Origin: Chitinophagaceae bacterium
GTDB lineage: Bacteria; Bacteroidota; Bacteroidia; Chitinophagales; Chitinophagaceae
Assembly: GCA_947374225.1 (NCBI GenBank)
Contig: CANCAY010000007.1
Coordinates: 1 to 64,000 of the forward strand
Direction of reading: 5' to 3'
DNA: 64,000 bases
The position numbers were made by a program, and so were the translations under genes. Shown here in pieces: positions 16,243 to 26,415 of this stretch (the stretch's first letter is position 1; every line of letters starts with the position of its first letter). The notes under the pieces are model-generated. The model saw only the letters and a list, made by a program, of their open reading frames with translations, had not been told where the DNA came from and did no database searches.

Positions 16243-19200
16243 ATGCGAAAATTCCTACGTTTAATTACGGTTCCTTTGTTACTATGGGGTCTTGTTGCGA
16301 GCGCGCAATCAAGAACCATTAAAGGACAAGTAGTTTCAGCGAACGACGGTAAAGCCGTTGCTGGTGCTACTATTTCTGTGAATGGACAAAAAGTCTCTGC
16401 AATTTCTGGAGACGACGGTTCATTTGCTGTAAATGCTTCTGGCACTGTTACTCTTTCTGTAAAGTCTGTTGGCTTTTCTGGAAAGCAAGTACAAGTTGCT
16501 GGCTCTCAAAACACTGTTAGAGTTTCTTTAACAGAAGAATCATCTCAATTAAACGAGATTGTTGTGACAGGTTACACTGCACAAAAAAGAAAAGAAATCA
16601 CAGGTGCGGTTTCTGTTGTTAACGTAAAAGACATGAAGTCTGTTCCTTCTGGAACTGCAGAGCAAATGTTACAAGGTCAAGCTTCTGGTTTGACAATCAT
16701 TGGTTCTGGTAGCCCAGGTGAGCCTTCTAACGTGTTTGTACGTGGTATCACATCTTTCGGTAACTCTACTCCATTAGTAATTGTGGACGGAGTACAGTCA
16801 GCTCCTGGTGATCTAGGTATGTTCCGTGATTTATCTGCAAGTGACATCGAATCAGTACAAGTATTGAAAGATGGTCAAGCAGCTATTTATGGTGCTCGTG
16901 GATCTGCTGGTGTTATCATTGTAACAACAAGAAAAGGTAGAGGTAAAGCTTCTATCACTTACGAATCATACTATGGTGTTCAAACTCCAAAGTCTGGTAA
17001 CGTATGGAATAAATTAGATCCTCAAGGAATGGCTGATTTATATTTCTTGGCTGCTAAGAACACAGGACAAGTTAATGGCAACGGTGATGTTGTTTCAGGA
17101 CAATATGGTACTGGAAAATCTCCAGTATTACCTGACTATATCAAAGTTGGAACTAAGTCTGGTGTGACTGGTGCTGTAGATTTATCTAAATACAACAACA
17201 ACTACTCTAAAGGTGATATTTACTTAATCGTTCCTGCAAACAAAAGAGGAACTGATTGGTGGAAAGAAATCATGAGCAGTGCTCCAATGACAAGTCATAC
17301 TTTGACTGCTACTGGTGGTTCTGAAAAATCTACTTACTTGTACTCTTTGAACTATTTAGATCAAAAAGGTACTTTGTTAAACACTTATTTGAAGCGTTAC
17401 ACAGCTCGTGTTAACACTACATTTAATGTTAAAAACAATATTCGTTTTGGTGAAAATTTAACTATTTTCTTCAAGGACAACCCAAGAGTTGGAAACAACC
17501 AAGAGGGTAATGCAATTAATTTAACAGCTTGGGAGCAACCAATCATTCCTGTATATGATGCAGGTGGTGGATTTGGTGGTACATCTGGTTCTGAGTTAGG
17601 TAACTCATCTAACCCAGTTGCAAACCAAGTTCGTTCTAAAGACAACAAAAACTTTAACTGGCAGATTCAAGGTAATGTATTCGCAGAAGTTGACTTCGCG
17701 AAACACTTCCAAGCTAGAACTGTATTTGGTGGTCGTTTAGACAACTATTATGGATTCGGTCATGGATACAGAAGTTATGAGAACGCTGAAAATGGTTCTT
17801 CTAACTCTTACAATGAATATAGCGGATACAACAACAACTATAACTTCACAAACACATTAAGCTATAACAATGTTTTCAAAGAAAAACATAGCGTTAAATT
17901 AATGGCAGGTTATGAAGTATTAAAAGTTGCTGGTCGTCAAGTTGGTGGTTCTAGAGTAAACTATTTCTCTGATAACACAGATTATTTAAGTTTAAATACT
18001 GGTTCTCCAATTGGTCAATCTAACTATTCTCAATACTACAAAACAACTGGTAATTCTATATTAGCGAAAGTTGACTATGCTTTCAATGATAAGTATTTAA
18101 TCGGTTTGAACGGTCGTCGTGACGGTTCTTCTGTATTCGGTCCTGATAAGCGTTTTGGTAACTTCTGGTCAGCTTCTGCTGGTTGGGTAGTTTCTCAAGA
18201 AGATTTCTTCAAGAATATCAAGTTTATCAATTCATTAAAAGTACGTGGTAGCTATGGTATCTTAGGATCTATATCTAACGTAGGTGCTTTAAACCAATAT
18301 ACTACTTATGGTGGTTCTGGTGGATCTTCTTACTATGACTTAAACGGTACAAGTTCTTCTACAGTTATGGGCTTCTATGCTACTAACTTAGGTAACAAAG
18401 CTACTGGATGGGAAAGAGACAAGATTTTAGACATCGGTTTTGATGCGACTGTTTTAAACAACAAATTAGATATCTCTTTTGATTGGTATAACAAGTCTAT
18501 CGAAGGTTTATTGTTCCAAGACCAAGCGCCTGCTGTTGTAGGTGTGGGTTCTACATTACCTCAGGTTAACATTGGTGATATGAAAAACACTGGTATTGAC
18601 TTAGGTTTGAACTATCGTGGAAGAATCAACAACGATTTAAGTTACTCAATTGGTGTTAATGCTGGTGCTTACAAAAGTACAATCATAAATATCCCAGGTG
18701 CTGCAGGTTTCTTCGAAACTGCTGGTACACACAATACAGGTAATCAAGTAAGAAACCAAATTGGACATCCAGTAGGTGCTTTCTTTGGTTACAAAATTGC
18801 TGGAATTTACAAAGATGCTGCTGACGTAGCTTCTTCTCCAACTGAAGCTGACGCTGCTCCAGGTCGTTTCAAATATGTAGATGTAAATAAAGATGGTAAA
18901 ATTGACGATGCTGATAGAACTTTCTACGGTAATCCAAACCCAGCTTTCACTTTAGGTTTAAACTTAAGTGTTACTTACAAAGCATTTGATTTCTCTACAG
19001 TTATCTACGGTTCTTTTGGAAACGATGTCTTAAACGAAACTCGTTATTTCCAAGATTTCTATCCTCAATTCCAAAACTCAAAGAGTATTGCATTGTTGAC
19101 AAGTTCTTGGATGCCTGCTGATAGAAGCAAGCCAAGAGATCAATGGACTGCTGTTAATCCAAATGCGAAATATCCGATTGTTGAAAACAACTCATATTTC

Positions 19201-19476
19201 TCAACTAATGGAGTATTAAATGATTTCTATAAGGAAGACGGATCTTATGTAAGAATTAAACAATTAAGTATTGGTTACACTATTGAGCCTTCTACATTAA
19301 AGCGTTATGGTATCGACAAAGCACGTATTTATTTACAAGGTGCTAACTTGTTTACTTTAACTAACTACTCTGGATTAGATCCTGAGGTAGCTGGTAGTTC
19401 AGTATCATTTGGTGTTGATTACGGTGTTTATCCTCCTTCTAAGACATTCAATGTTGGGGTAAGCCTTACTTTCTAA
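16243..19476 (+). CDS. SusC-like TonB-linked outer-membrane glycan transporter
   Basis: A 1077-residue TonB-dependent transporter of the SusC/RagA type. Order: signal peptide (1-22, LVASAQS), carboxypeptidase-like domain (about 25-105), a TonB-box-like segment with NEIVVTGYTAQKRKEITGAV, plug (about 115-225) with LQGQASGLTI, FVRGITSFGNSTPLVIVDGV and SVQVLKDGQAAIYGARGSAGVIIVTT, then the barrel. DVNKDGKIDDADRTFYGNPNPAFTLGL near 890 is the calcium-loop signature of SusC proteins. It imports oligosaccharides captured by the SusD partner encoded next. Codon use is strongly biased to C-ending AAC, TTC and TAC plus GGT and GCT, unlike neighbouring genes, suggesting very high expression. Confidence 0.97.
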   Translation: MRKFLRLITVPLLLWGLVASAQSRTIKGQVVSANDGKAVAGATISVNGQKVSAISGDDGSFAVNASGTVTLSVKSVGFSGKQVQVAGSQNTVRVSLTEESSQLNEIVVTGYTAQKRKEITGAVSVVNVKDMKSVPSGTAEQMLQGQASGLTIIGSGSPGEPSNVFVRGITSFGNSTPLVIVDGVQSAPGDLGMFRDLSASDIESVQVLKDGQAAIYGARGSAGVIIVTTRKGRGKASITYESYYGVQTPKSGNVWNKLDPQGMADLYFLAAKNTGQVNGNGDVVSGQYGTGKSPVLPDYIKVGTKSGVTGAVDLSKYNNNYSKGDIYLIVPANKRGTDWWKEIMSSAPMTSHTLTATGGSEKSTYLYSLNYLDQKGTLLNTYLKRYTARVNTTFNVKNNIRFGENLTIFFKDNPRVGNNQEGNAINLTAWEQPIIPVYDAGGGFGGTSGSELGNSSNPVANQVRSKDNKNFNWQIQGNVFAEVDFAKHFQARTVFGGRLDNYYGFGHGYRSYENAENGSSNSYNEYSGYNNNYNFTNTLSYNNVFKEKHSVKLMAGYEVLKVAGRQVGGSRVNYFSDNTDYLSLNTGSPIGQSNYSQYYKTTGNSILAKVDYAFNDKYLIGLNGRRDGSSVFGPDKRFGNFWSASAGWVVSQEDFFKNIKFINSLKVRGSYGILGSISNVGALNQYTTYGGSGGSSYYDLNGTSSSTVMGFYATNLGNKATGWERDKILDIGFDATVLNNKLDISFDWYNKSIEGLLFQDQAPAVVGVGSTLPQVNIGDMKNTGIDLGLNYRGRINNDLSYSIGVNAGAYKSTIINIPGAAGFFETAGTHNTGNQVRNQIGHPVGAFFGYKIAGIYKDAADVASSPTEADAAPGRFKYVDVNKDGKIDDADRTFYGNPNPAFTLGLNLSVTYKAFDFSTVIYGSFGNDVLNETRYFQDFYPQFQNSKSIALLTSSWMPADRSKPRDQWTAVNPNAKYPIVENNSYFSTNGVLNDFYKEDGSYVRIKQLSIGYTIEPSTLKRYGIDKARIYLQGANLFTLTNYSGLDPEVAGSSVSFGVDYGVYPPSKTFNVGVSLTF

Positions 19477-19503
19477 ATTATTTAATTGAAAACTAATTAC
19501 ACT

Positions 19504-21270
19504 ATGAAAAAATATAATTTTAAACATATAATCCCAGTGGCGCTTTCTTCTCTGGTGATTTTATATGCTTGTAATAAATCTTACTTGGAAGTACCGGCTG
19601 CAGGCGCATTAAGCCAAGCAACGTTATCTAACAAGATTGGAGTTGAAGCCCTTTTAGTTGGAGCTTACTCTTTATTAGATGGAGAAGGAAGTAATGCAGG
19701 TACTGGTAACGGTCCTTGGGCAACTTCTTCAAGTAACTGGGTATATGGTTCAGTTGCGGGTGGTGACGCTCACAAAGGATCAGATCCAGGTGACCAAAAC
19801 TTGATCACTCCAATCGAACAATGGAATGCAACTGCATCTAACGGTTATTTAGACCAATTATGGCAACAACGTTATGATGGAGTTCAACGTTCAAATGAGT
19901 CTTTAAGAATGTTAGCTTTAGCTAAAGACGTTACAGCAGCAGACGTTGCTCGTATCTCTGCTGAAGCAAGATTCTTACGTGCTCACTATCATTTCGAATT
20001 AGCTAAGAATTTCAACAATATCCCTTTTATTGATGAAACAGTTACTTATGCAGCAGGTAATTTTGCTGTTGCAAATGGTCCAGCTTTAGCTAAAATTGAA
20101 GCTGATTTCAAATTCGCTTATGACAATTTGCCTGAAACAATGAACGGAGTTGGTCGCGCTAACAAGTGGGCTGCTGCTGCTTACTTAGGTAAAGTTTATA
20201 TGTTCGAAAAGAAGTATGCTGAAGCTGCTGCAATCTTCAAATTAGTAATCGCTAGCGGTAAAACATCTACTGGTGTTAAATACGCTTTGTTATCTAAATT
20301 TGCTGATGTAAACAATGCTGCAACTAAGAATGGTTCTGAGCATATTTTCTCAGTTCAAATGACAGTAAATGATGGTACTGGTGCTGCTAACGCTGCAACA
20401 GGTGACGCCTTAAACTTCCCTTATGGAGGTCAAACAGGATGTTGCGGATTCTACCAACCTTCTTTCTCTTTAGCGAATGCATTTAAAGTAGACGCGAATG
20501 GTTTACCATTCTTAGATGAGTCTTATAATGCAACTCCATTGAAAACAGATATGGGTTTATCTGCTGACCAAGCATACACTCCAGATTCAACAACTCCATT
20601 AGATCCACGTATTGACTGGACAGTTGGTCGTCGTGGTATCCCTTATTTAGACTGGGATATTATGCCAGGTTCTACTTGGGTTCGTAACCAAGCTGCTGCT
20701 GGCCCTTATGAGCCAATCAAGCACGTTTTCTACAAATCTCAAATTGGTACTTTCACCGATGGTTCTTCTTGGACTAACGGTTTCACTGCAAATAACTTCC
20801 CAATTATTCGTTTAGCTGACGTTTTATTAATGGCAGCAGAAGCAGCAGTTGAAACTGGTGATTTAGCAACAGCTTTGACAAACGTTAACTTAGTTCGTGC
20901 TCGTGCTTCAAATCCTGCTGGATTTGTGGGTGCTGGTAAAAACAATGGTGGTTTGACATCTGTAGCTAACTACAAAATTGGATTGTATACTGCATTTGCT
21001 GACGCAGCATATGCTAGAAAAGCAGTTCGTTTTGAGCGTAAACTAGAATTAGCTATGGAAGGTCACCGTTTTTATGACTTAACTCGTTGGGGTGCTGGTA
21101 AAACTGAATTAGATGCCTATGCTAAAAGCGAAGCTAAGCAAGGATACACGTCTATGAGCGGTGTTACTTACACTACAGGAAAGTCTGAATACTTACCTAT
21201 ACCACAGGCTCAAATTGACAAAACACAAAAAGACGGAAAGTCTGTGTTGACTCAAAACCCTGGATACTAA
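19504..21270 (+). CDS. SusD/RagB-family glycan-binding lipoprotein
   Basis: A 588-residue surface lipoprotein that forms the lid of the SusC channel. The upstream in-frame codon at 19486 is TTG; ATG 19504 is chosen because it yields a proper lipoprotein signal with acylated Cys23 (LVILYACNKS). SusD features: an N-terminal TPR-like helical region with ARFLRAHYHFELAKNFNNIP (about 155-175), the central insert, and a C-terminal block with IIRLADVLLMAAEAAVE, RARA, RKLELAMEGHRFYDLTRWG and EYLPIPQAQID. It lies 27 bases after susC and is followed by a strong terminator, so susCD form one transcript. Confidence 0.96.
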   Translation: MKKYNFKHIIPVALSSLVILYACNKSYLEVPAAGALSQATLSNKIGVEALLVGAYSLLDGEGSNAGTGNGPWATSSSNWVYGSVAGGDAHKGSDPGDQNLITPIEQWNATASNGYLDQLWQQRYDGVQRSNESLRMLALAKDVTAADVARISAEARFLRAHYHFELAKNFNNIPFIDETVTYAAGNFAVANGPALAKIEADFKFAYDNLPETMNGVGRANKWAAAAYLGKVYMFEKKYAEAAAIFKLVIASGKTSTGVKYALLSKFADVNNAATKNGSEHIFSVQMTVNDGTGAANAATGDALNFPYGGQTGCCGFYQPSFSLANAFKVDANGLPFLDESYNATPLKTDMGLSADQAYTPDSTTPLDPRIDWTVGRRGIPYLDWDIMPGSTWVRNQAAAGPYEPIKHVFYKSQIGTFTDGSSWTNGFTANNFPIIRLADVLLMAAEAAVETGDLATALTNVNLVRARASNPAGFVGAGKNNGGLTSVANYKIGLYTAFADAAYARKAVRFERKLELAMEGHRFYDLTRWGAGKTELDAYAKSEAKQGYTSMSGVTYTTGKSEYLPIPQAQIDKTQKDGKSVLTQNPGY

Positions 21271-21303
21271 TTTGAATTAAATATTTAATTAATTCTTATA
21301 CAG

Positions 21304-21333
21304 AGAGCCCCGATTTATCGGGGCTCTTTTTTT
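21304..21333 (+). terminator. Rho-independent terminator after susCD
   Basis: A perfect 10-bp stem AGAGCCCCGA/TCGGGGCTCT (21304-21313 with 21318-21327), loop TTTA, then a T run. Readthrough into the downstream lipoprotein and oxidoreductase genes would be limited, which fits higher expression of susCD. Confidence 0.9.
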
Positions 21334-21406
21334 ATGTTATAGAGCAAAAAAACATTTTTGTACGTATCTTTAAGAACGATGTTTTTGTACTAAATTCTAT
21401 TTTACT

Positions 21407-24400
21407 ATGAAGTTGCTTGCTCCCTGTGTTGGACTATTTTTTGTGTTATTTATAGTTGCTTGTAATGGAGAAAAACCATTATTTGAATTAGTAGACTCGA
21501 ATCATTCTGGTATTCAGTTTAACAATGAAGTTAAAGAGTCAGATTCTTTAAATGTATTAGACATCTCTAATGTATATAATGGAGGTGGAGTAGGTATAGG
21601 TGATTTTAATGGAGACGGGTTGCAAGATATTTATTTCACTGGCAATAAAGTGTCCAATAAATTATACTTAAATAAAGGGGAATTTAAATTTGACGACATT
21701 ACTACTTTGGCAGCTGTTACTGGCGAAGGCAAATGGTGTAGAGGTGTTTCGGTAATAGATATTAATAACGACGGTAAGTCAGATTTATATATCAGTGCCA
21801 CATTGGATACCAATGCTGCTAAAAGAGAAAACATTTTATATGTAAACCAAGGGAATGATGCTAATGGAATACCTAGGTTTAAAAATATGGCGGCTGAATA
21901 TGGTTTAGCAGACACTACGTATTCAACCATGGCTAATTTTTTCGATTACGATAATGATGGTGACTTAGATATGTTCTTGGTAGTGAATGAAATTAAAGAC
22001 CCACATATTCCCAATGTATATCATCCAAAAAATCAGAATCCAGAATATTTTAGTAGTTCAAGATTATATCAAAACAATTATGATTCTGCTTTAAAACATC
22101 CTGTATTTGTAGACGTATCTGAAAAAGCAGGAATTATAAAAGAAGGTTTTGGACATAGTGTAGTTGTTACAGACATTAATAAAGACGGATGGAAAGATAT
22201 TTATGTAACAAACGACTATCTGCCTAATGACTATTTATGGATCAATAATCATGACGGTACTTTTACAGATCAATTAGCGGTATACTTCAAACATAGCTCT
22301 GTCAACTCTATGGGAACAGATGTTGGAGATATTAATAATGATGGTTTGATGGACTTCATTACATTAGATATGAATCCTAGGGATAATTATCGTAAGAAAA
22401 TGATGATGAACCCGAACAGCTATCAAACATTTCAAAACAATGATTTATACGGATACCAATATCAGTATGTTCGAAATACTTTACAAATAAACCAAGGTCC
22501 AAGAGTATTACAAAACGATTCCATAGGTGCACCTATTTTTAGTGAGATTGCTTTTTTATCGGGTATTGCAGAAACTGATTGGAGTTGGACTCCTTTATTG
22601 GCGGATGTGGACAATGACGGCAATCGTGATTTATTTGTGACAAATGGTTTTCCAAAAGATGTAACAGACCATGATTTTATTACTTATCGAAACAAGGCGT
22701 ATAGCTTTGCAAGTAAAACACAATTATTAGTTGAAATTCCAGAAGTTAAAATTCATAATTACGCATTCAAAAATAATGCAGATTTAACTTTTACAGACCA
22801 GTCAATAAACTGGGGCTTTACTACTCCTACCTTTTCTAATGGAGCAGTGTATGCGGATTTGGATAATGACGGAGATTTAGATTTAGTTATAAATAATATC
22901 AATGACCCAGCTAGTATTTATCAAAATAAGGAAAGACAATTGCAGCCTGAAAAAAGCCACTATTTAGATATTGCTTTTAAAGGTACTGCACAAAACATGC
23001 AAGCTATAGGTGCTACAGTTGAATTATATTATGATCACGGTAAAAAGCAAATAGCAGACCAAAGTCCATTTAGAGGTTATTTGTCAACTGTTCAAAACAA
23101 CATTCACTTTGGACTAGGTGTTATTCAACAAATAGACTCAGCCATTATTCAATGGCCAAATCAAAAAATACAAGTATTAAAAAACATAAAGTCGGATCAA
23201 GAATTGACTGTTGATATAAAAAATGGAAATCCAGTTACTGATAACATTCAAAATACATTTGCAACCAATAGTTTATTTAAGGAAGTAACCAATGCTGTTG
23301 GTATAAATTATGTGCATAATCAAACTGATTTTGTTGATTTTAATATTCAAAAATTATTACCTCATAAGTTTTCAGAATATGGTCCTGCCATTGCTGTTGG
23401 TGATATGAATGGAGATGGATTAGACGATATGATTGTAGGTGGCGCAAGTAATAATAGTGCACAATTATTCTTCCAACAAAAGAACAATCAGTTTGTTCAA
23501 AAAGCTTTACTACCAGCTATACATTTTAATAAACCAAATAGTGACGAAGGCGTTTTATTAATAGATGTAGACGGAGACCAAGACTTGGATTTATATATTA
23601 GTAGTGGTGGATTTGAAAATCAACCCAATGCGGCAAGTTATCAAGACCAATTATATATTAATGACGGGAAAGGTTATTTTAAACAAGACTTAACGGCGCT
23701 TCCTTTAAATAATACCAGTAAACTTTGTGTTAAAGCAGCTGACTATGATCATGATGGTGATTTAGATTTATTTGTAGGAGGCAGGGTAGATCCATGGAAT
23801 TACCCAAAGCCAGTTAACAGTTTTATATACAGAAATGACTCTAAAAATGGTCAAGTAAAATACACAGACGTTACTAAAACTATTGCGAAGGGCTTAAATC
23901 AAATTGGCTTAGTATGCGATGCTTTATTTACTGATTTTAATAACGATGGTTGGACGGATTTAATAATTACTGGCGAGTGGATGCCAATAACTTTTTTAAC
24001 GAATGACAAAGGAGTATTTAAAAATAGCTCAAGTATGTCTGGTGTGCATGATAAAGTTGGATGGTGGAATTCGATTCAATCAGGCGACTTTGACGGAGAT
24101 GGAGACATGGACTATATAGTTGGAAATTTGGGGCTTAATTCTTTTTATAAAGCCTCTAGTGTTTATCCTGCTCAGATATATGCCAAGGACTTTGATAATA
24201 ATGGTAGTTATGATGCTTTTCCTGCATTGTATATTCCTACTAGTCATGAGGATACAATCAAAAAATTATTCCCAGCCCAAACAAGAGACGATATTGTTAA
24301 ACAGATGATTAGTACTCGTGCCAAATATCAGAATTATAAAAGTTTTGCAAGTGCAAGAATTGATCAATTATTCACACCAGAACAATTAAAGGGAGCACAA

Positions 24401-24982
24401 ATATTAAAAGCGAATTATTTAGAGTCTAGTTATTTAAAAAATAAGGGGAATGGGAAATTCGAGTTAAGTGTATTGCCCAAATCAGCACAGGTTTCTATTT
24501 TAAATGGAATGGAAGTAGATGATTTTGATGGAGATGGCAATTTAGATGTACTTATTAATGGAAATGATTATGGTACAGAAGTTTCAGTTGGAAGATATGA
24601 TGCTATGAACGGATTATTGTTGAAAGGGGATGGTAAAGGTGGCTTTGCTCCATTAAGCATTCTCGAAAGTGGTATATTTATTCCAGGAAATGGAAAGGCA
24701 TTAGTTAAGCTAAAAAGTGCCAGCGGTAGTTATCTAATAGCAGCATCTCAAAATAAAGGTGCAATGAAAGTATTTGAATTAAAAGCTAAAGAACGTCTTA
24801 TTCCAATTAATGCAAATGAAATGAGTGCTTCAGTTTTGTATAAAAATGGGAAGGGTCGAAAGCTTGAGTTCTATTATGGTAGTTCTTTCTTATCACAGTC
24901 TGCAAGATTTGTAAGGTTTACTAGCAATATAAAATCAATAACTGTAGCAGATTCAAAAGGTGTTAAGAGAGTTCTCGAGTAG
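21407..24982 (+). CDS. FG-GAP/VCBS-repeat lipoprotein with ASPIC/UnbV domain (CRTAC1-like)
   Basis: A 1191-residue lipoprotein (Cys19 in FIVACNGEK), probably on the outer surface. About fourteen calcium-binding DxDxDG-type loops are spread through it (DFNGDGLQD, DINNDG, DYDNDGDLD, DLDNDGDLD, DFDGDGDMD), forming two stretches of integrin-alpha-like beta-propeller blades (about 60-500 and 650-1100). Between them an ASPIC/UnbV-type segment (about 520-600) carries GATVELYYDHGKKQ and IQWPNQKIQVL. Such proteins often accompany SusCD pairs and are thought to bind glycans or proteins; no enzymatic role is established. It may be the surface glycan-binding protein of this locus. Confidence 0.9.
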   Translation: MKLLAPCVGLFFVLFIVACNGEKPLFELVDSNHSGIQFNNEVKESDSLNVLDISNVYNGGGVGIGDFNGDGLQDIYFTGNKVSNKLYLNKGEFKFDDITTLAAVTGEGKWCRGVSVIDINNDGKSDLYISATLDTNAAKRENILYVNQGNDANGIPRFKNMAAEYGLADTTYSTMANFFDYDNDGDLDMFLVVNEIKDPHIPNVYHPKNQNPEYFSSSRLYQNNYDSALKHPVFVDVSEKAGIIKEGFGHSVVVTDINKDGWKDIYVTNDYLPNDYLWINNHDGTFTDQLAVYFKHSSVNSMGTDVGDINNDGLMDFITLDMNPRDNYRKKMMMNPNSYQTFQNNDLYGYQYQYVRNTLQINQGPRVLQNDSIGAPIFSEIAFLSGIAETDWSWTPLLADVDNDGNRDLFVTNGFPKDVTDHDFITYRNKAYSFASKTQLLVEIPEVKIHNYAFKNNADLTFTDQSINWGFTTPTFSNGAVYADLDNDGDLDLVINNINDPASIYQNKERQLQPEKSHYLDIAFKGTAQNMQAIGATVELYYDHGKKQIADQSPFRGYLSTVQNNIHFGLGVIQQIDSAIIQWPNQKIQVLKNIKSDQELTVDIKNGNPVTDNIQNTFATNSLFKEVTNAVGINYVHNQTDFVDFNIQKLLPHKFSEYGPAIAVGDMNGDGLDDMIVGGASNNSAQLFFQQKNNQFVQKALLPAIHFNKPNSDEGVLLIDVDGDQDLDLYISSGGFENQPNAASYQDQLYINDGKGYFKQDLTALPLNNTSKLCVKAADYDHDGDLDLFVGGRVDPWNYPKPVNSFIYRNDSKNGQVKYTDVTKTIAKGLNQIGLVCDALFTDFNNDGWTDLIITGEWMPITFLTNDKGVFKNSSSMSGVHDKVGWWNSIQSGDFDGDGDMDYIVGNLGLNSFYKASSVYPAQIYAKDFDNNGSYDAFPALYIPTSHEDTIKKLFPAQTRDDIVKQMISTRAKYQNYKSFASARIDQLFTPEQLKGAQILKANYLESSYLKNKGNGKFELSVLPKSAQVSILNGMEVDDFDGDGNLDVLINGNDYGTEVSVGRYDAMNGLLLKGDGKGGFAPLSILESGIFIPGNGKALVKLKSASGSYLIAASQNKGAMKVFELKAKERLIPINANEMSASVLYKNGKGRKLEFYYGSSFLSQSARFVRFTSNIKSITVADSKGVKRVLE

Positions 24983-25052
24983 GTAACAGTTCAAATGTAT
25001 AAACATAATTTTAAAATTAAAAGTTTGGTTTTAAATTCTAATTCAGTGTACT

Positions 25053-26405
25053 ATGAAAATGTGTAAAATGATGATTAATATTAAATGGGGAACTAAGTCT
25101 GTTGGTCTTTTAAGTGTAGTAATGATTTTTGCTTTTTTTACATCATGTAAACAAGAGAAGCAAGTTGCCTTAAATCCGGTTGATGTTTTAATAGCAAATG
25201 AGGACCAGTTGACGCAGATTATTATTTACGATGTATTTACTCCTCCTGTGGCAAGTAGAATTTACGTGTATTCTTCCATAGCAGCATACGAAGCTATGCG
25301 ACATGCTAAAAAAGACGCTCCTTCTATTACAGAGAAACTAAATGGTTTTGGTAAAATGCCTTTACCGGATAAGGATAAAAAGTATGACTATACTTTAGCA
25401 GCGACCAAAGCATTTTTTAAAGTGGCAAGAAATGTAAAAGTGTTTTCAGTGGATTCATTAGATCAATATGAAAAGAATATATATAATAATTTCAAACAAA
25501 ATTTAGATCCTGCTACTTATGAAGCTTCTATAGCTTTTGGAGATACAATAGCTTCTGTAGTATTAGCAAGAGCTAAAACGGACGGTTATGCTGCTTCAAG
25601 AGGGAAGGCCAAATTCTTAGGTAGCAATGAGCCAGGTAAATGGCGTCCTACACCACCAGATTATTTAGATGGGGTAGAATGGTGTTGGAATACCATGAAG
25701 CCAATGGTGTTGGACTCGGCATCTCAATTTAAACCTGCATTACCACCTCCTTTTAGTACTAAGCCAGGTTCGGTTTTTCATAATATGGTGAAAGAGGTGT
25801 ATGAAATAAATAAAAACTTAACAGCAGAACAAAAAATGATTGCTAAGTATTGGGATGACAATCCATTTGTATTAGAACATGCTGGACATATGACTTTTGG
25901 GAATAAAAAGATTACACCGGGTGGACATTGGATAGGAATAGCTGGTCAAATTATTAAACAAGAAAAAGCAGATCCAGTTAAAGCTGCTCAAACTTTTGCA
26001 TTAACGTCTATTGCTTTATATGATGGTTTTATTGCTTGTTGGGATGAAAAGTACAGAAGTAATTACGTACGTCCAGTAACTGTAATTAAAGATATGATTG
26101 ACAAAGACTGGATGCCTTTTTTACAAACTCCTCCATTCCCTGAATATACAAGTGGGCATAGTACCATTACCGCATCTGCGGCAACAGTGTTAACAAAGTT
26201 GTATAGAGACAATTTATCATTCGAAGATTCTAGTGATTATAAATACATTGGAATGAAACGAAAGTTCAACTCTTTGCACGAAGCCGCTGCAGAATGTTCT
26301 ATTAGTAGAGTATATGGTGGTATTCATTATACATTAAGTGTAAATACGGGTGCAGAAGCTGGGAAGAAAGTGGGTGGTTTAGTGGTGAAGAAAATATTGG
26401 AATAA
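25053..26405 (+). CDS. Vanadium-dependent haloperoxidase/PAP2-like lipoprotein
   Basis: A 450-residue all-helical protein with a lipoprotein signal (Cys32 in FFTSCKQEK). It belongs to the vanadium haloperoxidase and PAP2 phosphatase superfamily. All seven vanadate/phosphate-pocket positions of the chloroperoxidase are present at the right spacing: Lys333 and Arg340 (KYRSNYVRP), Ser367-Gly368-His369 (TSGHST), and Arg419 and His425 (SRVYGGIHY). It could oxidise halides with peroxide or be a phosphatase; sequence alone does not decide. It lies between the FG-GAP lipoprotein (70 bases) and the first GMC oxidoreductase (10 bases), so it is in the sugar operon. Confidence 0.88.
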   Translation: MKMCKMMINIKWGTKSVGLLSVVMIFAFFTSCKQEKQVALNPVDVLIANEDQLTQIIIYDVFTPPVASRIYVYSSIAAYEAMRHAKKDAPSITEKLNGFGKMPLPDKDKKYDYTLAATKAFFKVARNVKVFSVDSLDQYEKNIYNNFKQNLDPATYEASIAFGDTIASVVLARAKTDGYAASRGKAKFLGSNEPGKWRPTPPDYLDGVEWCWNTMKPMVLDSASQFKPALPPPFSTKPGSVFHNMVKEVYEINKNLTAEQKMIAKYWDDNPFVLEHAGHMTFGNKKITPGGHWIGIAGQIIKQEKADPVKAAQTFALTSIALYDGFIACWDEKYRSNYVRPVTVIKDMIDKDWMPFLQTPPFPEYTSGHSTITASAATVLTKLYRDNLSFEDSSDYKYIGMKRKFNSLHEAAAECSISRVYGGIHYTLSVNTGAEAGKKVGGLVVKKILE

Positions 26406-26415
26406 AACGATTGCT

